Below, piece after piece: positions 1 through 5,794 of a stretch of DNA of 5,794 bases. The translations under genes were made by a program, and so were the position numbers. The stretch is from CAZKUN01 sp964555935 (GTDB lineage Bacteria > Armatimonadota > Zipacnadia > Zipacnadales > VGFC01). Location of the stretch: positions 1-5,794 of the forward strand of contig CAZKUN010000402.1 in NCBI GenBank assembly GCA_964555935.1. Reading direction: 5' to 3'. Under the pieces are notes generated by a model. The model was not told the DNA's origin. It was given only the letters and a program-made list of their open reading frames with translations, and searched no databases. Position 1 is the first letter of the stretch. Each line of letters starts with the position of its first letter.

Positions 1-1
1 T

Positions 2-2551
2 GGCGGCGAGGGATTGCACGCCCCGATCCAGGAGCAAACCATCTCGCCCACGCGAACATTCCGCATCGACGGGTCCGCGCCCGTAGTGACCGCCATGCCG
101 ACGGAATCCCTCGTTGCCGTGCTGCCCGAGCATCCACGCGTGTGGCTGTCGCTGGACGCGCTGCTGAGCATCCGAACCATCATCGCGGGACAAATGAAGC
201 CCGAATGGGACCGATTCATAGCGCGCCTCGACAACCTCAAGGGCGGCGATCTCGCCGCCGAGCCGGAGGGACGAGGCAAGTGGCGCAAGGCAAGCTCCAA
301 ACAGCTCGCCGCCAACGAGACAATCCTCGCCACAGCCGCCACCGAGTCGGCGCTCGTCCGGGACTTCGCCTTCGCCGCGAGGGTGATGAGCGACCAGTCT
401 TACGCCGACGAGGCGCGCCGACGCGCACTGCACCTCGCCGAGTGGGACCCCGAGGGCTCCACCGGTTACGTCAGCCACGACCAAGCATTCCGCGAGATCC
501 TGATGGCGATGGCGCTCGCGGTCGATTGGGTGGGGGATGATCTGACCGAAGAGGATCGCCCAAAGCTCCTGCAAGCAATTACGACGCGCGGCGACGCGCT
601 CCTCGCGGCCCTCAGCGAGAGCCGACGTCCCCTCCACGCGTTCCCCTATAGCTCCCACGGACAGACGGCTGTCGGCGTGCTGACGGTCGTTGGGATTGCC
701 GTGGCCAGCGACATCCCGGAAGCGACCAAGTGGCTCGAGTACTCGTACACAACCGCCGTGACGCTCTTCTCGCCCTGGGCGGGAGACGATGGCGGGTGGA
801 TGCAGGGCGAGACATACTGGAAGCGCTCGGCCCCGTTCACGTTCCAACTCTTCGACGCGCTCAAGACCGCGTTCGGCACCGATCTCTACAAGCTGCCTTG
901 GGCGGGCAATACCGCCAAGTACAAGACCTACATGCACCCACCGTACCGGTCACGCGGCGGGTTCGGCGATGGCCCCGAAATGCCGCCCGATGTCAATGAT
1001 CGTCTGGCGATGGTCCGGCTCGCCTCGGCGACACAGGACTCGCTAGCGGCGTGGTACGCGGAGGCCATAACCGGCGAGGACGAACCCAACGCATTCCATT
1101 TCCTGTGGCGCGATCCGGGCGTCAAACCGACCTCGCCGGGCGACCTGCCGCCCTCCGCCCAGTTCCCAGACAGCGGGCTCTTTGCCATGCACTCGTCGCT
1201 GACCGACCCCAACGGAGTCCACCTCTACGGTCGCGCGAGCGCATTCGGGTCATTCAACCACGCGCACGCAGATCAGGGGCACTTCTCGCTCGACGCCTTC
1301 GGCCAGCCCTTGCTCATCGATGCGGGCTATTACGATTGGTACCGCAGCCCCCACGGCACCTCATTCAGCCGCACGTCCCTGGCGCACAACGTCGCGCTGA
1401 TCAACGATAGAATCGGTCAACGCGCGGGCGACATCACCGCGGCCGGTGAGATCGAGGCGTTCGTCACTTCCGAGCACGCCGACTACGCGCGCGTGTCGAT
1501 CGCCGATGCCTATCCCAAGGGCATCCTGAAGAGCTACCGCCGGCATTTCGTCTACCTGCGGCCGGACTGGCTGGTCGTGTGGGACCGCATCGTCGGGCAC
1601 GAGAACATCAGCGCGACGTGGCTGCTGCACTCGCTCGACGAGCCGGAGATCGATGACGCGACCTCGACCATGCTCGTGCGGCGCGGGGAGGCGGCCGCGG
1701 CCATCGGTGCTTTCGGCCCGGAGAAGCTGCAGTGGAAGAGCACGTCGAAGTTCGCCAAGAACCCGAGTTTCCCGGAAGACGACATCGACGCGCCCTCGCA
1801 ATGGCACGTGCTAGTGAAGAGCCAGGCCTCGGTGCAGTCAGAAGATCTCCTGATGCTCATCGCGCCGTACCAGGGAGCTGATCCGCCCACAATGTCGGGA
1901 CTCGAGGCGGAGGGCGGTACGGCGGCGGAGGCGACTCGTGGCGATTCCCGCCTCCTCGCCCTCGTCCGCGGCGCCGCGCCGGCCCCCGTGGTCGATGAGG
2001 CCCCGCCACGTCCACGCGCCGGCGGACGCGACAAACCCAAGGGCCGCAAACGACCGGCCGACGCGCCGACCGACGACACTCCGGAAGCGACGCCCGAGGA
2101 CGCGCCGGCCGGCGCCGATCCTACCGCGACTCCCGACGCGTTGATCGACGCCGCGACGGAACCGTCACCGGCTCCCTCGCCTGAAGCACCAACGCCTGCC
2201 GCGCCGCACGTTGTTTCGGGGGGCGGATTCACATCAGAATCGGATCTGGTGGTATTGGGACTGTCGAGCGACGGGGGTGTCGCCCAGCTCTTCGCGACGG
2301 GGCTGAACTCGCTCGCGCAAGGCGACGCAGCAGTGCTGACATCAACATCGCCCGCCGAAATCTCGGCCCGGTTCGGGGACACGCCCTCGATTATCGTAAC
2401 CCTCGCGGAGCGCGCTCAGATCACCGTCGGGTTCCCCGCCCAGCCCGCCGTCATCGAAATCGACGGCGAGGAAACAGGCGCGGTGTGGGCCGACGGCATC
2501 CTCACCATCGACCTCCAACCCGGCCGCCACGAGATCAAGCTAACGCCGTAG
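2..2551 (+). CDS. Heparinase II/III-type polysaccharide lyase (5' end cut by window edge)
   Basis: This is probably an exported lyase that cleaves uronate-containing polysaccharides by beta-elimination. Residues are numbered from the TTG at 14. HPRVWLS (about 41-47) opens an alpha-helical toroid domain reaching to about 400. A beta-sandwich domain follows, with the family signature NHAHAD (415-420), then LLIDAG, then RTSLAHN. By analogy with heparinase II (PL21), likely catalytic residues are H215 (in SHGQ), Y268 (in GETYW) and H416. Likely metal ligands are H418, D436 and H458. Their order, and the H215-Y268 spacing, fit the family; the assignments are inference. An Ala/Pro-rich linker (654-732) interrupts the C-terminal part, and the stop is TAG. 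The frame is open to the left edge. TTG at 14 is a poor start because the only purine run touches it, and ATG at 95 would leave little before the domain. The true start is therefore probably upstream, with an export signal. The exact PL family and substrate cannot be told. Confidence 0.87.
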   Translation, partial: GGEGLHAPIQEQTISPTRTFRIDGSAPVVTAMPTESLVAVLPEHPRVWLSLDALLSIRTIIAGQMKPEWDRFIARLDNLKGGDLAAEPEGRGKWRKASSKQLAANETILATAATESALVRDFAFAARVMSDQSYADEARRRALHLAEWDPEGSTGYVSHDQAFREILMAMALAVDWVGDDLTEEDRPKLLQAITTRGDALLAALSESRRPLHAFPYSSHGQTAVGVLTVVGIAVASDIPEATKWLEYSYTTAVTLFSPWAGDDGGWMQGETYWKRSAPFTFQLFDALKTAFGTDLYKLPWAGNTAKYKTYMHPPYRSRGGFGDGPEMPPDVNDRLAMVRLASATQDSLAAWYAEAITGEDEPNAFHFLWRDPGVKPTSPGDLPPSAQFPDSGLFAMHSSLTDPNGVHLYGRASAFGSFNHAHADQGHFSLDAFGQPLLIDAGYYDWYRSPHGTSFSRTSLAHNVALINDRIGQRAGDITAAGEIEAFVTSEHADYARVSIADAYPKGILKSYRRHFVYLRPDWLVVWDRIVGHENISATWLLHSLDEPEIDDATSTMLVRRGEAAAAIGAFGPEKLQWKSTSKFAKNPSFPEDDIDAPSQWHVLVKSQASVQSEDLLMLIAPYQGADPPTMSGLEAEGGTAAEATRGDSRLLALVRGAAPAPVVDEAPPRPRAGGRDKPKGRKRPADAPTDDTPEATPEDAPAGADPTATPDALIDAATEPSPAPSPEAPTPAAPHVVSGGGFTSESDLVVLGLSSDGGVAQLFATGLNSLAQGDAAVLTSTSPAEISARFGDTPSIIVTLAERAQITVGFPAQPAVIEIDGEETGAVWADGILTIDLQPGRHEIKLTP
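1973..2209 (+). other. Ala/Pro-rich low-complexity linker inside the lyase
   Basis: Residues 654-732 of the lyase are disordered-looking. An Ala/Pro start is followed by a basic patch rich in Arg and Lys (about 664-679), then an acidic Ala/Pro/Thr/Asp/Glu stretch ending in PSPEAPTPAAPH. Before it the chain reads like a beta-sandwich strand (RLLALVRG). After it ordinary sequence returns (GGGFTSESDLVVLGLSS) and runs about 110 residues to the end in beta-type sequence such as AVIEIDGEE and LTIDLQPGRHEIKL. It could be an insertion into a surface loop of the sandwich, or a hinge between that domain and a small C-terminal beta domain. The sequence alone does not decide which. Confidence 0.7.
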
Positions 2552-2575
2552 CCCACCTCGCCTCCGCGTGGCAAC

Positions 2576-2589
2576 GGGGCGCCCGCCCC
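2576..2589. terminator. Weak GC hairpin after the lyase stop
   Basis: GGGGC at 2576-2580 pairs with GCCCC at 2585-2589 around a 4-base loop, starting 25 bases after the TAG stop at 2549-2551. No T-run follows on the plus strand, so this is at best a weak or factor-assisted terminator. A 5-bp GC stem can arise by chance in DNA this rich in G and C. It sits between two convergent genes, where a terminator is expected. Confidence 0.22.
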
Positions 2590-2619
2590 ATTGCGCCTTC
2601 GTCCCTGTCCCAACCCCTT

Positions 2620-2641
2620 GTAGGAGCGGCTTCAGCCGCGA
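2620..2641 (+). repeat. GTAG-headed REP-like palindrome (convergent gap)
   Basis: GTAG at 2620-2623 is followed by an imperfect-headed hairpin. GCGGCT (2626-2631) pairs with AGCCGC (2634-2639) around a 2-base TC loop, or with a 5-bp stem and a TTCA loop. A GTAG head next to a GC-rich palindrome is the form of REP elements that RAYT (TnpA-REP) transposases mobilise. Very similar GTAGGAGCGGCTTCAGCCGC-type repeats are common between genes in several proteobacterial genomes. It lies 12 bases past the 3' end of the minus-strand lipoprotein gene, so it may also protect or terminate that transcript. Its copy number in this genome cannot be seen here. Confidence 0.6.
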
Positions 2642-2653
2642 TGCCGTCGCCCG

Positions 2654-5095
2654 TCAAGCGCCGAACAAGTCGCCCGGCTTCTGCTGCGGATTCGGATGTT
2701 CCTCGACCACGCCGCCAAGCTCGCGGAACCGATCCACTACCTTCCGCCCCTCACCATTCACCCAGAACTCCGCCGTCTTGCAGTGTCCCGGATACCTTGA
2801 CACATCCAGCACCAGCGCATCCGCCCGCCGGTTGCCCGCGCTGTCGTAGAGCGCCGCCGCGAGATATGCCGTCGGGAACGCGATCCTCGTATCAATCGCC
2901 GCCGGAGCCGGCCGCAACTTGTATTGGTCGTACGTCTCCCCACTCCACGTCACCACCACCGTCTTCGCCGTGCCGGCAAAGGTCGGCTCTCCATAGTCGA
3001 AGGCCTTAGCGGGCGGCTCCAACTCGGGACCAAACCGCGTCGCGTTGGAGGTCTGCCACAGTTTCGTCCGCTCAAGCGCCACCACCACCGCCTCGGCATT
3101 AATGCCACCCTCCCACGGTCGGATGCGGTTCTTCCCCCAGTACTCATCCGACGGCGTGTCGTCGGGCTTGATCATCTCCGAGTACCCGCCCGATGGCGAC
3201 GCCGCGTTCAGCAGTCCCTCGATCGCCCGGCCCAGCGACACGTGGTCGGCGCGTGCGAGCGAGGACACAACCATTCCCGGCGTCATCCCCACGTAGTAGC
3301 CACAGCCGGGCGTCGTGTTGACCGTGCCGGACTCCTTCCACAGGAGCTGAAGCGCGGCCACCTCAGCCCAAGGCGCGGGGGTGGGCCCGAGCGGTCCCAG
3401 CCAACTCGGCCGCAGGTTGATGTTCGCAAACGGGTACCGGTACTTCTCTCCGGAGAAATCGCTCATCGCGGGCGCGTAGTAGCCGCGATCCGCCATCCAG
3501 AAGTGCGTGTCGAGAGCCCCGCGCACCTTACGCGCGAGCGCCCCGTACTCCGCCGCCTCATCGCCCCTGCCCAATTCCTCTGCCCAAGTCTGCATCGCGG
3601 TCGCCGCCGCCACATACTCCCACATCGAGTCGGCGCTCAGCAGATCCATCGACACCCAGTCCGTCGGGAACTCCTGGGTCTGACCAAAGATCTGGTACCC
3701 CGGGAACCGGAAGGTCTCATCGTCGTGAAACGGGAGACGCCCCTCCTCGTCAACTTGCTGGCCGAGTAGATTCCGGCGCAGGTACTCCCAGTGCTCCTCG
3801 ATCGGCGTCATGTCGTCGGAGTGCTTCCAATACCAGTAGTGCTGCAGGATGATGAAGCTCGAGACCTCCGCCTTCTCGACTTCGGCCCGCGACCAATCGA
3901 CATTCGGCGGCGTGGCGTCGAGGTCCACGTTGAGCGGCCAGTTCATCGGCACCTTACCCGCCCTGGCCGAGCACCCGTAGAAATAGTCGAGCGCCTTCTT
4001 CACCTCTTCGAACTTGCCGGACTGGCTCATGAACCGGATCGGCCCATTCGAATCGCGAACCCAGCACGTGGTGTACATGTACATCGGCGAGTACCCGCCG
4101 GATTCGGCCTGCTGCACGCGCACGATGTGTTGCTGGATGGGGATGAACTCTTCGATCCGCTTGTCATCTGTGTCGACGGTCAGGATGTCCGAGTACCAGT
4201 CACTCCACCAGTCGTGGTTCGCGGCGAGCTTGTCAAAGCCGGCTTCCTCCAGCGCAGCGACCTCGCCATCGGCCTTCTGCGAATCGGGCGCGACCACCGT
4301 GTACGCCAGTTTCACCACGCTCTCGCCCGGGCCGATCGTGCCGAGCGGGCAGACCACGCCGGCGCCCCAGCCGACGCCCTGGTTGCCGCTTCGGGCGCTC
4401 TCCGGGAGCGGATACTCAATGGCCTCGTCGCGCGCCTCCGTCTGCGCCCCCACGAACCCGACACGCACCCAACGGGTCGGGCCGTCCGAGACGAGGCTCC
4501 CGCCGACGGCGTCGAGTTGCGAGCCGTGTTGAGATATCGCCAGCGCCGCCTGTTTGATGGGCGCCTCTGAGCCGTTCGTCAACACGAGCGCGCGCAGAAT
4601 CGTCCAGCCATCGGGCGGCACGCAGTCGTAGATATCGAGCGTGACGCCATCGGCGTTTCCCAGCCGCGAATGCGCCATCCCCGCGCGCATGACCCAGTCG
4701 GTCCGTTGGATGGGCAGCTCCAGCACGACGTCTCCCGAAAGAAGCAGCGCGGCTTGCTCGCCCAGAGAGCCGCCGACCTTCTGATAGGTCGGACCGAAGG
4801 TGTTGTGGATCGTGCCGAACGGATAGCGCAGACCGGTCGTCGTGAAGACGCGACCGTTCCCCACGGGGAAGCACCCGCGATGCGAGTAGTCCGGCACGTC
4901 CCCGCCCGCGAGGTCGGCATCCTGGCCCCACTCGGTGCTCGTCTCGAGCAGCCAAGGGAATCGCTCCGTCAGTTCACCGGCGGTCATGGCGAGGGTCTGG
5001 CGGTTGCGCTTGCCCGCGCCGCCGCATCCGATAAGCGTGACCAGTGATAGGGCGACAGCGAAGCACGACACGTACCGTAGGTTTCCAGAATGCAT
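2654..5095 (-). CDS. Lipoprotein, putative six-hairpin (alpha/alpha)6 glycoside hydrolase
   Basis: This is an 813-residue envelope lipoprotein that probably hydrolyses glycosidic bonds. Starting at ATG 5095 gives a short basic N-terminus, a hydrophobic stretch (about 9-21) and the lipobox LIGC, with Cys24 as the lipidated residue and Gly-Gly next. The TTG at 5125 would add ten unneeded residues. Residues about 40-290 look like an N-terminal beta-sandwich (CFPVGNGRVFTTTGLRYPFG, later LDIYDCVPPDGW). Residues about 311-680 look like a helical toroid: YTTCWVRDSNGP (W345, R347, D348), AEVSSF (E410), SADSMWEYVAAATAM, GGYSEM (E640) and RPWEGGINAEA (E662, E668). The WVRD motif, paired with late Glu residues, recalls GH15/GH65/GH63-like glycosidases; which acids are catalytic is a guess. 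A tail of about 110 residues ends the protein. No family or substrate can be assigned. It is convergent with the lyase and lies 115 bases downstream of the phosphatase gene. Confidence 0.75.
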   Translation of the reverse strand: MHSGNLRYVSCFAVALSLVTLIGCGGAGKRNRQTLAMTAGELTERFPWLLETSTEWGQDADLAGGDVPDYSHRGCFPVGNGRVFTTTGLRYPFGTIHNTFGPTYQKVGGSLGEQAALLLSGDVVLELPIQRTDWVMRAGMAHSRLGNADGVTLDIYDCVPPDGWTILRALVLTNGSEAPIKQAALAISQHGSQLDAVGGSLVSDGPTRWVRVGFVGAQTEARDEAIEYPLPESARSGNQGVGWGAGVVCPLGTIGPGESVVKLAYTVVAPDSQKADGEVAALEEAGFDKLAANHDWWSDWYSDILTVDTDDKRIEEFIPIQQHIVRVQQAESGGYSPMYMYTTCWVRDSNGPIRFMSQSGKFEEVKKALDYFYGCSARAGKVPMNWPLNVDLDATPPNVDWSRAEVEKAEVSSFIILQHYWYWKHSDDMTPIEEHWEYLRRNLLGQQVDEEGRLPFHDDETFRFPGYQIFGQTQEFPTDWVSMDLLSADSMWEYVAAATAMQTWAEELGRGDEAAEYGALARKVRGALDTHFWMADRGYYAPAMSDFSGEKYRYPFANINLRPSWLGPLGPTPAPWAEVAALQLLWKESGTVNTTPGCGYYVGMTPGMVVSSLARADHVSLGRAIEGLLNAASPSGGYSEMIKPDDTPSDEYWGKNRIRPWEGGINAEAVVVALERTKLWQTSNATRFGPELEPPAKAFDYGEPTFAGTAKTVVVTWSGETYDQYKLRPAPAAIDTRIAFPTAYLAAALYDSAGNRRADALVLDVSRYPGHCKTAEFWVNGEGRKVVDRFRELGGVVEEHPNPQQKPGDLFGA

Positions 5096-5101
5096 GGCTG
5101 G

Positions 5102-5105
5102 CCTT
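5102..5105 (-). promoter_or_regulatory. Weak Shine-Dalgarno (AAGG) for the lipoprotein gene
   Basis: On the minus strand AAGG stands 6 bases before the ATG at 5095. This spacing is workable and supports ATG 5095 over the TTG at 5125. The match is only four bases, so the stronger argument for this start is the signal peptide and lipobox that follow it. Confidence 0.35.
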
Positions 5106-5132
5106 GGATTTGGAGGCGGCCCCAATGCCCGC

Positions 5133-5157
5133 GTAGCGACGGGCTTCCAGCCCGTCG
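5133..5157 (+). repeat. GTAG-headed REP-like palindrome with 9-bp stem
   Basis: GTAG at 5133-5136 is followed directly by a perfect inverted repeat. CGACGGGCT (5137-5145) pairs with AGCCCGTCG (5149-5157) around a 3-base TCC loop. It shares its layout with the palindrome at 2620-2641: a GTAG head, then a stem whose tip reads GGCTTC(C)AGCC, in the same orientation. A 9-bp perfect stem is unlikely to be chance. It has no T-run, so it is not a classical terminator, though it could attenuate transcription from the phosphatase gene into the lipoprotein gene. It lies between those two genes, 54 bases past the phosphatase stop. Confidence 0.65.
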
Positions 5158-5210
5158 AATCCGTCTCGTCCGGGCCTTGGTGCCGGCTCCCGTGGAGTGA
5201 GTTTCTGGGG

Positions 5211-5794
5211 TCAGTCTTCGTCGGCGCGGCGCAGCACGAGCGCGGTCACGTCGTCCTTGTGCCCGCCTTCGGAGTCTCTCACCGCGCCCTCGACCAACGC
5301 CGCGGCGATGTCGCTGGCGCTCTGCCCGCGGCGCTCGTCGACCACCTGCGCGATCCAGTCGTAGCGCTCCTGGAAGTCCTGCGTGCGGATCGCGTCTATC
5401 ACGCCGTCCGTCGCGCAGACCATCAAGTCGCCAGGCTGGAGGTCAACCGATGCCTCTTCGAACGCGGGCTCATCGAAGATCCCCAACGCGGGGCCGGTTG
5501 GATCCAGCAGTGTCTGGCCGCCTTTGACAGGATTAAGCGCGGCCGGACAGTGCCCCGCATTGATATAGCGAAGACTGAGCGTCCGAGGTTCCACGACGCC
5601 GTAGAACAGAGTCACGAACCACCCGATCGGAGTCTCCGCCATGAGTATCTCATTCAGCGTGGCCATCGTCTCAGCGAGGCTGCGACTCTCGCGCGCGAGG
5701 ACGCGCAAGGCCGTCCGGACCATGACCATGAAATACGCAGCCGCCAGACCGCGGCCTGAGACATCACCGACCACGAATCCAAGCGAGCGCCCGT
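5211..5794 (-). CDS. SpoIIE/RsbU-type PP2C serine phosphatase (C-terminal part)
   Basis: This is the C-terminal 193 residues of a metal-dependent Ser/Thr phosphatase of the SpoIIE/RsbU (PPM) family. Counting from the first full codon at 5792, the conserved parts are VVGDVSGRGLAAA (metal ligand D10), YINAGHCPAAL (H81), GDLMVCATDGVIDA (metal ligand D129) and HKDDVTALVL (D180, D181). The Asp residues that bind Mn/Mg are all present, so this part looks active. The frame is open through the right edge. The GTG at 5774 is an internal Val codon, because GRSLGF before it fits the family. The missing upstream part should hold the first metal motif (usually GGDFYD) and often a sensor such as PAS, GAF, HAMP, FHA or a receiver domain. 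Such proteins usually dephosphorylate an anti-sigma-factor antagonist (STAS protein). No partner gene is visible, so the target is unknown. It is not sporulation-specific. The stop is TGA at 5213-5211. Confidence 0.92.
   Translation of the reverse strand, partial: GRSLGFVVGDVSGRGLAAAYFMVMVRTALRVLARESRSLAETMATLNEILMAETPIGWFVTLFYGVVEPRTLSLRYINAGHCPAALNPVKGGQTLLDPTGPALGIFDEPAFEEASVDLQPGDLMVCATDGVIDAIRTQDFQERYDWIAQVVDERRGQSASDIAAALVEGAVRDSEGGHKDDVTALVLRRADED

Noticed and set aside
1552..2382. 276-codon open frame on the minus strand opposite the lyase
   Set aside because: It lies wholly antisense to a gene with clear family motifs, and its Ser/Ala/Gly/Arg-rich product has no recognisable domain. 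It is a typical shadow frame in GC-rich DNA.
2552..2653. Small gene in the convergent gap
   Set aside because: The gap is 102 bases and is largely taken up by the hairpin and the palindrome. Frames that cross it run into the antisense of the lipoprotein gene.
2924..3769. 281-codon open frame on the plus strand opposite the lipoprotein gene
   Set aside because: Its Arg/His-rich product has no domain signal and it is fully antisense to the glycosidase-like coding sequence.
3791..4570. 259-codon open frame on the plus strand opposite the lipoprotein gene
   Set aside because: The composition (Arg, Val, Leu, Asp, His) is that of a complement of a GC-rich gene, and no motif is seen.
5096..5125. 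TTG at 5125 as start of the lipoprotein gene
   Set aside because: It adds ten residues (with several prolines) before an otherwise complete signal peptide. ATG at 5095 has an AAGG upstream and gives a normal lipoprotein signal.
5171..5192. Possible hairpin CGGGCC...GGCTCCCG after the phosphatase stop
   Set aside because: Pairing needs a two-base bulge and an 8-base loop, and there is no T-run. It is too weak to call a terminator.
4935..5759. 274-codon open frame on the plus strand spanning the 5096-5210 gap
   Set aside because: It overlaps the starts or bodies of two well-supported minus-strand genes and reads through the palindrome. Its ATGFQPV-type peptide is simply the repeat translated.

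Overview
The window is a GC-rich, gene-dense fragment with three protein-coding genes and two short intergenic palindromes. Two genes run off the window edges. No RNA gene, CRISPR array, transposase or origin was seen. A lipoprotein signal with a clean lipobox points to a Gram-negative-type bacterium. Together with a heparinase-type lyase, a large secreted glycosidase-like protein and a SpoIIE/RsbU-type phosphatase, this fits polysaccharide-degrading lineages such as Planctomycetota, Lentisphaerota, Hydrogenedentota or Armatimonadota. That placement is inference from gene content only; no marker gene is present.

Layout: (1) A plus-strand gene from the left edge to 2551 encodes a heparinase II/III-type polysaccharide lyase. 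It carries an unusual Ala/Pro-rich linker of about 79 residues near its C-terminus. (2) A short convergent gap (2552-2653) holds a weak GC hairpin and a GTAG-headed REP-like palindrome. (3) A minus-strand gene (5095 to 2654) encodes an 813-residue lipoprotein that looks like a six-hairpin, (alpha/alpha)6-toroid glycoside hydrolase. (4) A 115-base gap (5096-5210) holds a second GTAG-headed palindrome with a 9-bp stem and no clear promoter. (5) A minus-strand gene from the right edge to 5211 encodes the C-terminal part of a PP2C-type SpoIIE/RsbU phosphatase domain.

How they may work together: the lyase and the glycosidase-like lipoprotein are plausible partners in envelope-associated breakdown of an acidic (uronate-containing) polysaccharide. 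The lyase would cut chains by beta-elimination and the toroid enzyme would trim the oligosaccharides. They are convergent, so they are not one operon. The phosphatase gene lies upstream of, and in the same direction as, the glycosidase-like gene, but the 115-base gap with a palindrome gives no proof of co-transcription. I see no SusC/SusD pair, transporter, sulfatase or sigma/anti-sigma gene, and I do not see a clear new multi-gene system. The items most worth a second look are the paired REP-like elements, the linker inserted in the lyase, and the unassigned family of the glycosidase-like lipoprotein.
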